NCBI GenBank assembly: GCA_047921455.1 | Contig: JBLRWC010000004.1 | Span: forward strand, 38,764-102,763 | Source: XN24 sp047921455 | Lineage (GTDB): Bacteria > Pseudomonadota > Gammaproteobacteria > Steroidobacterales > XN24 | Direction of reading: 5' to 3' | DNA length: 64,000 bases | In this document: positions 18,321 through 26,182 of the stretch, in pieces | Layout of the letters: each line of letters opens with the position of its first letter | Position numbering within the stretch: the first letter of the stretch is position 1 | The notes under the pieces: model-generated | What the model was told of the DNA's origin: nothing | The model's database searches: none | Seen by the model: the letters and a program-made list of their open reading frames with translations, nothing else | Translations under genes and position numbers: made by a program

Positions 18321-19947
18321 TCGCCAGCAGCGCGACGCCGGCACCGAACAGCACCCAGCCGAGCGCCACGGGCGTTGCCGCGAGGCCGATCCACAGGACG
18401 CCGCCGACCAGCAAAGCCCCGCCGGTGCCCGTGCGCCAGCGTTGCTGCCGGTCCGCGCGCAGCTCGGCGCGCAGCGGCTCGATGCCCGGGTGCTTTACTT
18501 CGACCTGCAACCGTCCCTCGGCCGCCTGCTGCAGAATGCTGTGCAACACCTGCGGGAATTCCTGGATGGTTTCGCCGACTTCTGGCAGTTGTTCGCGCAG
18601 CCGCGCGACGATCGCCCGGCCGCTGACCCGCTCGCGCATCCACTCCTTGAGGATCGGCTGCGCGGTCTCCCACAGGTCCAGGTCGGGATACAGTTCGCGG
18701 CCCAGGCCCTCGATATTCAGCAGCGTCTTTTCGAGCAGGATCAGCTGCGGTTGAACTTCCATGTCGAAGCGGCGCGCCACCGTGAACAGCCGCACGATGA
18801 ACTGGCCGAAAGAGATGTCCTTGAGCGGCCGATTGAAGATGGGCTCGCAGACGGTGCGGAAGGCGGATTCCACGTCCTCGACACGGGTGCCCGGCGCGAG
18901 CCAGCCGGACTCCACGTGCAGGCGTGCAACGCGGCCGTAGTCGCGATTGAAGAACGCGAGGAAGCTTTCCGCCAGGTATTGCTGGTCGCGAGCACTCAGG
19001 CTGCCGACGATGCCGAAGTCGACCGCGATGTATTGCGGGTTCGCGGGATCCCTGGGGTCGACGAAGATGTTGCCGGGATGCATGTCGGCATGGAAAAAAT
19101 TGTGGCGGAATACCTGGGTGAAAAAGATCTCCACGCCGTTCGCGGCCAGCCGGCGCATGTCGATATGCGCGGCATGAAGTTTTTCCGTTTCGCCGATGTT
19201 GATGCCGTGAATGCGCTCCATCACCAGCACGCCGGGGCGGCACCAGTCCCAGTAAGGCTCAGGCACGTACAGCAGCGGCGAACCCTCGAAGTTGCGGCGC
19301 AACTGTGAGGCGTTGGCGGCCTCGCGCATCAGGTCGAGCTCGTCCATCAGCGTCGTGTCGAATTCCCGCACGACGTCGCGCGGCCGCAGGCGTCGTACGT
19401 CGCTGCGGTAGCGTTCCGCCAGGGCCGCCAGCGCATGCAGCACATCAACGTCGCGGCGGATCTGCTCCCGCACGCCGGGCCGCAACACCTTGACGATGGC
19501 CTCGCGCCCGTCCGGCAGCTGTGCGGTGTGCACCTGCGCGATCGAGGCGGCGGCCAGCGGCTCGTCGTCGAAGCGCGCAAACATTTCGTCGAGCGGTTTG
19601 CGGTAGGCGGCCGCCAGCTGGCGATGAGTTTCTGCGGCCGGGAACGGCGGCACGCGGTCCTGCAGCTTGGCCAGCTCCATGGCGATCTCGCGCGGCAGCA
19701 GGTCGCGCCGGGTGGAGAGCGCCTGGCCGAACTTGACGAAGATCGGGCCGAGCTCGACCAGCGCCTCGCGAATCCGTACCCCCATCGGCTGGTCGCGCGC
19801 GGCCTGGCGCATGCCCAATCCGGGCACGCGCCGCAGCCGTGCCAGCGGTCGGAACAGGTGGGTTGCCGAAACCAGTTCATCCAGCCCGTGTTTCAGGAGC
19901 ACGCGCTGGATATGCAGCATCCTGAAGAGTTGGCGTGGTCCGATCAA
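18295..19947 (-). CDS. ubiB: Ubiquinone biosynthesis regulatory kinase-like protein UbiB
   Basis: This 550-residue ABC1/ADCK-family atypical kinase is needed for aerobic ubiquinone synthesis. It has the KFGQ motif (72-75), TRRDLLPREIAMELAKLQD, the AAASIAQVH motif replacing the glycine-rich loop, FFHADMHPGNIFVD and VDFGIVGSLS. Two membrane helices lie at the C-terminus. TTG 19947 overlaps the ubiJ stop and gives an N-terminus that aligns with E. coli UbiB, so I prefer it to the internal ATG 19920. The 3' end overlaps that of the convergent LysR gene by 26 bp. Confidence 0.95.
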   Translation of the reverse strand: MIGPRQLFRMLHIQRVLLKHGLDELVSATHLFRPLARLRRVPGLGMRQAARDQPMGVRIREALVELGPIFVKFGQALSTRRDLLPREIAMELAKLQDRVPPFPAAETHRQLAAAYRKPLDEMFARFDDEPLAAASIAQVHTAQLPDGREAIVKVLRPGVREQIRRDVDVLHALAALAERYRSDVRRLRPRDVVREFDTTLMDELDLMREAANASQLRRNFEGSPLLYVPEPYWDWCRPGVLVMERIHGINIGETEKLHAAHIDMRRLAANGVEIFFTQVFRHNFFHADMHPGNIFVDPRDPANPQYIAVDFGIVGSLSARDQQYLAESFLAFFNRDYGRVARLHVESGWLAPGTRVEDVESAFRTVCEPIFNRPLKDISFGQFIVRLFTVARRFDMEVQPQLILLEKTLLNIEGLGRELYPDLDLWETAQPILKEWMRERVSGRAIVARLREQLPEVGETIQEFPQVLHSILQQAAEGRLQVEVKHPGIEPLRAELRADRQQRWRTGTGGALLVGGVLWIGLAATPVALGWVLFGAGVALLAIRLAGKSS

Positions 19948-20525
19948 CGCGCCTGCTCCAGGCGCGCGACACGGGCTTCGAGGCGCGCCAGGGCGGCGGC
20001 CGTGTCATCCACGCCCTCGAGAAAAGCCTCGACTTCCGCGCGGGCCGGCAGCTCGCGACTTTCTTCCTGCAAATACTCGGCGAGCGTGCGCGACAGCCGG
20101 TCCGCGGCATCCAGGCCCCAGCCGGTGAAGCTGCGCACCAGGTTGCCGGCCTGGCGCGCGGCGACGTCGCCGACCAGCCGCGACAGTTCTTCCTCGAAGT
20201 CGGGCGCCGCGATCGAGATGAGGTCGCGGAAGTCACGCGCCACCAGCGGGTCACCGCTGATGCGCACGGCTCGGGACCGCAGCAGGCTCTCGTCGCCGGT
20301 GGCGGCGAGCCGCGCCAGGGCGCCCGGGGTGCCGCCCAGGCACGCATCCGCATCCGCCTGCTCGGCGAGGGCGACGCGAGCGCCCTGCGATACCAGCGTG
20401 AGGCCGATGCCGAGGCCGTCCAGTTCGATGCGGAAACTCGAGCCTTCCAGGGCGCGACAGCGCTGCGCGGCATCGCTGGACGCGGCAATGCCGCGATTGA
20501 GCAGCGCGACGAGCGGTTCAAACAT
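19944..20525 (-). CDS. ubiJ: Ubiquinone biosynthesis accessory protein UbiJ (SCP2 domain)
   Basis: This 193-residue protein between ubiE and ubiB has an N-terminal SCP2-like lipid-binding domain (MFEPLVALLNRGIAASSD, LEGSSFRIELDGLG). Its helical C-terminus ends in a coiled coil (ALARLEARVARLEQAR). UbiJ binds ubiquinone intermediates and pairs with UbiK in the soluble Ubi complex; ubiK is in this window at 41.6 kb. The start ATG overlaps the ubiE stop by one base. Confidence 0.9.
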   Translation of the reverse strand: MFEPLVALLNRGIAASSDAAQRCRALEGSSFRIELDGLGIGLTLVSQGARVALAEQADADACLGGTPGALARLAATGDESLLRSRAVRISGDPLVARDFRDLISIAAPDFEEELSRLVGDVAARQAGNLVRSFTGWGLDAADRLSRTLAEYLQEESRELPARAEVEAFLEGVDDTAAALARLEARVARLEQAR

Positions 20526-21277
20526 CAATATTTCCAGCCCCGGTGCAGGGCGACGATGCCGCCCGTGAGATTGTGATAACGGCAGCCTTCGAAGCCCTGG
20601 TCCGCCATCATCGCCTGCAAGGTCTGCTGGTCTGGATGCATGCGGATCGATTCGGCCAGGTAGCGGTAACTGGCGTCGTCGCCGGCCACTCGCTTGCCGA
20701 TCGCCGGCAACACCTGGAAGGAATACAGGTCGTAGGCCGGCGCCAACGGTTCGACCGGCTTGGAAAATTCGAGCACGAGCAGTTGGCCGCCGGGGCGGAG
20801 GACGCGAAAAATCTCCGCCAGTGCGCGCTCCTTGCGGGTGACGTTACGCAGCCCGAAGGCGATAGTGACCACGTCGAAGCTGTCGTCCCCGAGCGGCAAC
20901 GCCTCGGCGTCAGCGAGGCAATACTCGACGCCTGTGCCGGCCAGGCCGCGGTCGAGCAGCCGTTCGCGGCCGCGCCGGAGCATGGCTTCGTTGATGTCGG
21001 ACAACACCACCCGGCCGCCCGGCGCCACCCGCGGCGCCATCAGTGCCGCCAGGTCGCCGGTGCCACCGGCCAGGTCCAGTACCTGCTTGCCGGGCCGCAG
21101 GCCGGCCTTTTCCACCGTGAAGCGTTTCCAGACGCGGTGGATGCCGAGCGACATCAGGTCGTTCATCAGGTCGTAACGGCCGGCAACCGAGTCGAACACG
21201 CCGCGTACCCGGCGCGCCTTCTCGGCTACCGGGACTTCGGTAAACCCGAAGTGCGTGGTGTCCTTCTGGCCGCTCAT
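20525..21277 (-). CDS. ubiE: Ubiquinone/menaquinone C-methyltransferase UbiE
   Basis: The 250-residue class I SAM methyltransferase shows the UbiE signatures THFGFTEVP, YDLMNDLMSLGIHRVWKR, the SAM loop VLDLAGGTGDLA, ITIAFGLRNVT-like TIAFGLRNVTRKERAL and RMHPDQQTLQAMM. It performs the C-methylation of the quinone ring. It overlaps the upstream DUF971 gene by four bases and ubiJ by one. Confidence 0.97.
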   Translation of the reverse strand: MSGQKDTTHFGFTEVPVAEKARRVRGVFDSVAGRYDLMNDLMSLGIHRVWKRFTVEKAGLRPGKQVLDLAGGTGDLAALMAPRVAPGGRVVLSDINEAMLRRGRERLLDRGLAGTGVEYCLADAEALPLGDDSFDVVTIAFGLRNVTRKERALAEIFRVLRPGGQLLVLEFSKPVEPLAPAYDLYSFQVLPAIGKRVAGDDASYRYLAESIRMHPDQQTLQAMMADQGFEGCRYHNLTGGIVALHRGWKY

Positions 21278-21651
21278 TCCGGGGACACTTCCTTGCGCTG
21301 GTAACCGACCTCGTCCAGCCGCTCGAGATAAGTCGACCAGTTTTCGTCGTAGTTTTCGCCGAGCCAGTGCAGATACGACCAGGAGAACAGCCCGGAATCG
21401 TGCTTGTCGTCGAACACCAGCTTGATTGCATAGTGGCCGACGGGCTGGATTGCGCTGATATTCACTTTCTCCTTGCCGATCATCAGCACTGCCTGCCCGG
21501 GCCCGTGCCCCTGGACCTCCGCGGAAGGCGAGAACACGCGCAGGTACTCGGCCGGGAACTTGAAATTCGTGCCGTCTTCCCAGCCGACCTCGAGCACCCG
21601 CGACTTGCGGTGCATGCGGATGGTGACGGGGGATGCGATGTCAGCGCTCAT
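21274..21651 (-). CDS. DUF971 protein (gamma-butyrobetaine hydroxylase-like N-terminal domain)
   Basis: The 125-residue protein consists of the DUF971 domain alone: RMHRKSRVLEVGWEDGTNFKFPAEYLRV, then QPVGHYAIKLVFDDKHDSGLFSW and YLHWLGENY. It is commonly found between hslU and ubiE in gammaproteobacteria, as here. The function is unknown; a link to Fe-S assembly has been proposed for related domains. It is 52 bp downstream of hslU and overlaps ubiE by four bases. Confidence 0.9.
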   Translation of the reverse strand: MSADIASPVTIRMHRKSRVLEVGWEDGTNFKFPAEYLRVFSPSAEVQGHGPGQAVLMIGKEKVNISAIQPVGHYAIKLVFDDKHDSGLFSWSYLHWLGENYDENWSTYLERLDEVGYQRKEVSPE

Positions 21652-21688
21652 AGCGGCTCCAGGTAATCAGGCGATGCGCAACATTGTA

Positions 21689-21705
21689 AGGGGGCGCCGC
21701 CCCCT
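21689..21705 (-). other. GC-rich hairpin at the hslU stop
   Basis: AGGGGGC and GCCCCCT form a perfect 7-bp stem with a three-base loop, overlapping the hslU stop codon. The following bases are not T-rich, so it is at best a weak terminator or an mRNA-stabilising structure. Confidence 0.3.
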
Positions 21706-23062
21706 AGAGAATGTACCGGGACAGGTCCTCGTCGGCCGCCAGTTCGCCCAGCGCGCTGTCCACATAACCGGCGTCGATGACGATTTCCGCGCCGGCGCGG
21801 TCGGCGGCCTCGAAGGAAATCGTGTCCAGCAGGCGCTCGAGAACGGTGTGCAGCCGGCGGGCGCCGATATTTTCCGAGCGCTCATTCACCTGGTCGGCAA
21901 TCTCCGCGAGCCGGCGCACGCCGTCCGCGGCGAAGCTCAGCTTGACGCCCTCGGTCGCGAGCAGCGCCTGGTATTGCATGGTCAGCGAATGGTCGGGCTC
22001 GGTCAGGATGCGCACGAAATCCGCGGCTTTCAGCGCATCGAGCTCGACGCGAATCGGCAGCCGGCCTTGCAACTCCGGAATCAGGTCGGAGGGCTTGGCC
22101 ATGTGGAACGCGCCCGAGGCGATGAACAGGATGTGGTCGGTGCGCACCATGCCGTAGCGGGTGCTGACGGTGCAGCCCTCCACCAGCGGCAGCAGGTCGC
22201 GCTGCACGCCTTCGCGGGACACGTCCGCGCCGGCGCCCATCGAGCCCTCGCGGCGGGTAACCTTGTCCATCTCGTCGATGAACACGATGCCGTGCTGCTC
22301 GACGTTGGCGATGGCCTTGAGCTTGATTTCCTCGTCGTTGAGCATTTTCGCCGCTTCATCGTCCACCAGCAGCTTGAGCGCGGCGCCGACTTTCAGCTTG
22401 CGCCGGCTGCTGCGACCGCCCATGTTGCTGAACAGGCCCTGCAACTGGTTCGCCATTTCCTCCATGCCCGGCGGCGCCATGATGTTGACGCCGCTCGGCG
22501 CGGCCCGGACCTCGATCTCGATTTCCTTGTCGTCGAGGCGGCCCTCGCGGAGCATCTTGCGAAACTTCTGCCGGGTATCGGCGCCGCGTGCCGTCTCGCC
22601 GTCCGCGGAGGGTGTTTCGCCGGCCTGCCAGCTCGACTGGGTGCCCGGCAGCAGCGCATCGAGCACGCGCTCCTCGGCGGCGTCCTCCGCGCGGTGGCGC
22701 ACCCGGCTCATTTCGTGCTCGCGGGTCATTTTCACAGCCGCGTCGGCCAGGTCACGGATGATGCTGTCCACCTCGCGTCCGACGTAGCCGACCTCGGTGA
22801 ACTTGGTCGCTTCCACCTTGATGAATGGGGCGTTTGCGAGGCGCGCGAGGCGCCGGGCGATTTCGGTCTTGCCGACGCCGGTGGGGCCGATCATGAGGAT
22901 GTTTTTCGGCGTGATCTCGGAGCGCAGCGGTTCGTCGATCTGCATGCGCCGCCAGCGGTCGCGCAACGCGATCGCGACGGCGCGCTTGGCGGCGTTCTGG
23001 CCGACAATGTGCTTGTCCAGTTCCTGCACGATCTCGCGCGGCGTCATCGGGGTATCGTTCAT
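21704..23062 (-). CDS. hslU: ATP-dependent protease ATPase subunit HslU
   Basis: This 452-residue AAA+ unfoldase works with HslV. It has TPREIVQELDKHIVGQ at the start, Walker A GPTGVGKTE (about 59-67), the pore motif GYVGREVDS, Walker B IVFIDEMDK and the sensor region with NIGARRLHTVLER. The I-domain spans roughly residues 110-230. The ATG overlaps the hslV stop (ATGA). The upstream in-frame Met at 23104 would run into hslV and is unlikely. Confidence 0.97.
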   Translation of the reverse strand: MNDTPMTPREIVQELDKHIVGQNAAKRAVAIALRDRWRRMQIDEPLRSEITPKNILMIGPTGVGKTEIARRLARLANAPFIKVEATKFTEVGYVGREVDSIIRDLADAAVKMTREHEMSRVRHRAEDAAEERVLDALLPGTQSSWQAGETPSADGETARGADTRQKFRKMLREGRLDDKEIEIEVRAAPSGVNIMAPPGMEEMANQLQGLFSNMGGRSSRRKLKVGAALKLLVDDEAAKMLNDEEIKLKAIANVEQHGIVFIDEMDKVTRREGSMGAGADVSREGVQRDLLPLVEGCTVSTRYGMVRTDHILFIASGAFHMAKPSDLIPELQGRLPIRVELDALKAADFVRILTEPDHSLTMQYQALLATEGVKLSFAADGVRRLAEIADQVNERSENIGARRLHTVLERLLDTISFEAADRAGAEIVIDAGYVDSALGELAADEDLSRYIL

Positions 23063-23592
23063 GCCAGTGTCTCGATCACGAGGTTGCGGTTGGTGTAGAC
23101 GCAAATGTCGGCAGCGATGCCGAGCGCTTTTTCGACGATGTCGCGGGCGTCCAGCTCGGTGTTCTCGAGCAGGGCGCGCGCCGCGGCCTGGGCAAAGGGA
23201 CCGCCCGAGCCGATGGCCATGAGGTCGTTCTCAGGCTCGATGACGTCACCGTTGCCGGAGATCACGAAACTCTTTTCCCGGTCGGCTACGCACAGCAGTG
23301 CCTCGAGGCGCCGCAGCATCCGGTCGGTGCGCCAGTCCTTGGCCAGCTCGATGGCGGCGCGCGTCAGGTTGCCGTGCTGCTGCAGCTTGCCCTCGAACCG
23401 CTCGAACAGCGTGAAGGCGTCGGCCGTGCCGCCGGCGAAGCCGGCGATGACCTTGCCGTCATAGAGTTGGCGCACCTTGCGCGCGTTGCCCTTCATGATG
23501 GTATTGCCCATGGAAACCTGTCCGTCGCCGCCGATGGCGACGACGCCGTTGCGGCGCACGGACAGGATGGTGGTGCCGCGAAACTGTTGCAT
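23059..23592 (-). CDS. hslV: ATP-dependent protease proteolytic subunit HslV
   Basis: The 177-residue proteasome-like peptidase begins MQQFRGTTILSVRR. Removal of the short propeptide exposes Thr7 as the N-terminal nucleophile. GDGQVSMGNTIMKGNARKVR and AGFAGGTADAF are standard. The start at 23592 follows AAGGAG. It lies 31 bp after xerC, and a heat-shock-like promoter may lie inside the end of xerC. Confidence 0.97.
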   Translation of the reverse strand: MQQFRGTTILSVRRNGVVAIGGDGQVSMGNTIMKGNARKVRQLYDGKVIAGFAGGTADAFTLFERFEGKLQQHGNLTRAAIELAKDWRTDRMLRRLEALLCVADREKSFVISGNGDVIEPENDLMAIGSGGPFAQAAARALLENTELDARDIVEKALGIAADICVYTNRNLVIETLA

Positions 23593-23623
23593 GCTGGCTC
23601 CTTGCTGGGGGTCGGGCGGCGTT

Positions 23624-24532
23624 TCAGCGCCGCTTGCGCGCACGCGGGTGCGCCTGGTCATAGATGCGGGCCAGATGCTGAAAATCAAGGTGCGTGTAGA
23701 TCTGGGTCGTACCGATATCGGCGTGGCCGAGCATTTCCTGCACGGCTCTCAGGTCGCCGCTCGACTCCAGCAGGTGGGTGGCGAAGGAGTGGCGGAAGGT
23801 GTGCGGGCTGACGCCCTGGGGCAGGCCGAGCAGCCGCGCCCAGTAGCCGACCCGCGCCTGGATGTTGCGATGAGACAACGGCCGGCCGTTGCGGCTGATG
23901 AACATCGCCGTGAGGATAGTCTTCTCGAGTTGCGGCCTGACCTTGAGCCAGTCACGCAGCGCCTCCCGGGCCTTGCCGCCCACCGGGACGATGCGCGTCT
24001 TGGCGCCCTTGCCGGTCACCCGCACCGTGCCCTCGCGCAGGTCTACGTCGGTCACTTGCAGGCCGGCCAGCTCGGCGAGCCGCAGCCCCGAAGAATAAAA
24101 CAGCTCCATGATGGCCCGGTCGCGCGTCGCGATCGGGTGATCCACGCGCACATCCAGCAGCCGCCCCATGGCGTCGGCATCGAGCGTCTCCGGCAGCCGC
24201 CGCGGGGCCTTGGGGGCGCTCACGTCGAGGCCGGGGTTCGCTGTCACGACCCCTTCCCGGAGCAGGTAAGCGAACAGGTTGCGCAGCGCCGCGAGGCGGC
24301 GCTGGATGCTCCGCGGCGCCTGGCCGCGCCGGTGCAAGCGGGCGGCGAAGGAGCGCACATGGCCGGCGTCCACCCGCGCCCAGTCCGTGACCTCGGCATT
24401 GCACAGGAAGGTGTACAGCGCCTCGATGTCGCGGTGGTAGTTCTTGACGGTGAGCGCCGACAGGCGACGTTCAAAGCGCAGGTGGTCGAGCCACCGGGTG
24501 AGCCATTCGCGATCGGGACCGGCCGCGTTCAT
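23624..24532 (-). CDS. xerC: Site-specific tyrosine recombinase XerC
   Basis: XerC with XerD resolves chromosome dimers at dif. The 302-residue protein has the SAM-like N-terminal domain (WLTRWLDHLRFERRLSALTVKNY). The catalytic set follows: Arg in SSGLRLAELAGL, HTFRHSFATHLLE, GHADIGTTQIYTHLD with the Tyr nucleophile. The ATG overlaps the DUF484 stop (ATGA), the arrangement known from the dapF-DUF484-xerC operons of gammaproteobacteria. Confidence 0.95.
   Translation of the reverse strand: MNAAGPDREWLTRWLDHLRFERRLSALTVKNYHRDIEALYTFLCNAEVTDWARVDAGHVRSFAARLHRRGQAPRSIQRRLAALRNLFAYLLREGVVTANPGLDVSAPKAPRRLPETLDADAMGRLLDVRVDHPIATRDRAIMELFYSSGLRLAELAGLQVTDVDLREGTVRVTGKGAKTRIVPVGGKAREALRDWLKVRPQLEKTILTAMFISRNGRPLSHRNIQARVGYWARLLGLPQGVSPHTFRHSFATHLLESSGDLRAVQEMLGHADIGTTQIYTHLDFQHLARIYDQAHPRARKRR
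23661..23689 (-). promoter_or_regulatory. Possible sigma-32 (heat-shock) promoter of hslVU
   Basis: On the minus strand CTTGATT (23683-23689) is followed after 12 bases by CCCGCATCTA (23661-23670), similar to the sigma-32 pattern CTTGAAA and CCCCATNT. It lies in the 3' end of xerC, about 70 bp before hslV. The match is imperfect and the evidence is weak. Confidence 0.35.
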
Positions 24533-25269
24533 GCGCCGCTGCGCGCGGTCTCCAGCCTGAGCCGCGCAGCGGCCAGGGCGGCGGCGGCGAGTTCGCCGAT
24601 GCGCGCGAGGAAATCCGTGCTCATGGTGGGATTGAAGCGGTTCGGATCGCTGCTGCCGATGGCCAGGATGCCGACCTCGCAATGGCGGCCCAGCGGCACC
24701 ATTGCCACCGAGGCGATGCCGGCGTCTTCGCCCGGGAACAGGAACTCGCGCTGTACATCGCGAATTCGGCCGCAGCGTGGTCGGTCCTGCTGGATGAACG
24801 TCGCGAAGGGCTGTAGCGCTGGCGCGGAGCGGTCCGCGGTGCGCAGAAAGCGCGTGGTCGTCTCCTGGCGGATCTCGGAGGTGTTGTGCAGCAGCACGAC
24901 GACTGCCTGGCTGGCGCCGAAATCCTCCCGCAGCCCGGTCTCGAGGCCAGCCAGCACGGCCGCGGAGTCGCTGGCCTGCAACAAGCGAATAGCGAGCGCA
25001 TGCACCTTGTCGGATAAGGTCGAGTTGGACCGCGCCACGTCCACCAGGCCGTGCAGGCGGTCCTCGAGCGCGCGGTTCTTGTCCTGCAGGACGCTGACCT
25101 GGCGCTCCACCAGTGACACCGTCGCGGCGCCGGAACGATGCGGCAGCCGCAGCTGCTCGAGCAGGCCGGCGTGGCGTTCGAAAAAGTCCGGGTGGCCGGC
25201 AAGATAGTCCACGACGTCCTGGTCTGCGGGCGCCATGGCAGGCTGGTCGTGCTTGTCTCGAATGTTCAC
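24529..25269 (-). CDS. DUF484 family protein (GAF-like)
   Basis: The 246-residue protein has the family start DQDVVDYLAGHPDFFERHAGLLEQLRLPH and VSLVERQVSVLQDKNRALEDRL (coiled coil). A GAF-like domain follows, with FPGEDAGIASVAMVPLG and GILAIGSSDPNRFNPTMSTDFLARIGEL. The GTG start overlaps the dapF stop; an ATG 11 codons later is an alternative. The function is unknown, and the conserved place between dapF and xerC is characteristic. Confidence 0.9.
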   Translation of the reverse strand: MNIRDKHDQPAMAPADQDVVDYLAGHPDFFERHAGLLEQLRLPHRSGAATVSLVERQVSVLQDKNRALEDRLHGLVDVARSNSTLSDKVHALAIRLLQASDSAAVLAGLETGLREDFGASQAVVVLLHNTSEIRQETTTRFLRTADRSAPALQPFATFIQQDRPRCGRIRDVQREFLFPGEDAGIASVAMVPLGRHCEVGILAIGSSDPNRFNPTMSTDFLARIGELAAAALAAARLRLETARSGA

Positions 25270-26135
25270 AGGCTGATGGTCCCCTCGAAGACTTTCCTGG
25301 CTGGTCCGCTCAGCCAGGCCGGTGTGCCTCGTCCTTGCCACTCGACGACCAGGCTGCCGCCGGGCAATTCGACGGTGACGCTCGAGTCTACCGCGCCGGC
25401 GTCGTGCAAGACCGCGACCGCCGCGCAGGCGCCCGTGCCGCAAGCCTGCGTCTCGCCGCAGCCGCGCTCCCAGACGCGCAACGCGATCCGGTCGCGTGCC
25501 AGCGTTTGCGCGAAGCCGACATTCACGCGCTGCGGGAAGGCCGGGTGGTTCTCGATGGCCGGTCCCAGTGTTTCGACCGGTGCACTCGCAAGGTCTGCCT
25601 CGCCGAGTTCATCCAGCACCAGCACCGCATGCGGGTTGCCCATGGATACCGCGCCAAGCCGAACACTGCGTTCGTCGAGCGCAATGGTATAGCGCGCCGC
25701 CTCGCTTGTCGCGGTCAGCGGGATGCGCTCCGGCCGGAACTCGGGAACCCCCATGGCCACTGCCGCCGACCCCCCTGAGACCCGCGCATCCACCAGGCCG
25801 GCCGGGCTGCGCATCCGGAAGGCCGCGTGGTCTGCCGGTGCCAGTTCGGTCGCCCACAGCAGCGCGAGGCAGCGCGCGCCATTGCCGCATTGCGCGACCT
25901 CGCTGCCGTCGGCGTTCCAGATACGGTACGCAAAGGCCGCCTCGCCGCCGGGATCCGGCTCAATGAGCAGCAACTGGTCGCAGCCGATGCCGGTGCGCCG
26001 GTCCGCCAGGCGCCGCGCCAGCGCAGCACCGGGTGAAAACCGCTGCTCGCGGGCGTCCACCACGATGAAATCGTTGCCGGCACCGACCATCTTGTGGAAC
26101 GCGAGGCGGGTTGCTGGGGTGGAAGTTTGGCTCAT
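25266..26135 (-). CDS. dapF: Diaminopimelate epimerase
   Basis: DapF interconverts LL- and meso-diaminopimelate for lysine and peptidoglycan synthesis. The two catalytic Cys are in QCGNGARC (Cys83) and GETQACGTGAC. The N-terminus FHKMVGAGNDFIVVD is typical except for Val in place of His/Gln after Met. Length is 289 residues. A TATAAT on the minus strand ends 12 bases before the start, so the message may have a very short leader. It is divergent from ubiD. Confidence 0.95.
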   Translation of the reverse strand: MSQTSTPATRLAFHKMVGAGNDFIVVDAREQRFSPGAALARRLADRRTGIGCDQLLLIEPDPGGEAAFAYRIWNADGSEVAQCGNGARCLALLWATELAPADHAAFRMRSPAGLVDARVSGGSAAVAMGVPEFRPERIPLTATSEAARYTIALDERSVRLGAVSMGNPHAVLVLDELGEADLASAPVETLGPAIENHPAFPQRVNVGFAQTLARDRIALRVWERGCGETQACGTGACAAVAVLHDAGAVDSSVTVELPGGSLVVEWQGRGTPAWLSGPARKVFEGTISL

Positions 26136-26147
26136 GACTGGGGCGCA

Positions 26148-26153
26148 ATTATA
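26148..26153 (-). promoter_or_regulatory. Consensus -10 box of the dapF-DUF484-xerC operon
   Basis: TATAAT on the minus strand ends 12 bases before the dapF ATG, which puts the start of transcription about five bases before the codon. No good -35 element is seen at 16-18 bp. Confidence 0.5.
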
Positions 26154-26182
26154 GTGGTCCCGCCGCGGTGGGGGTGGCAAAT

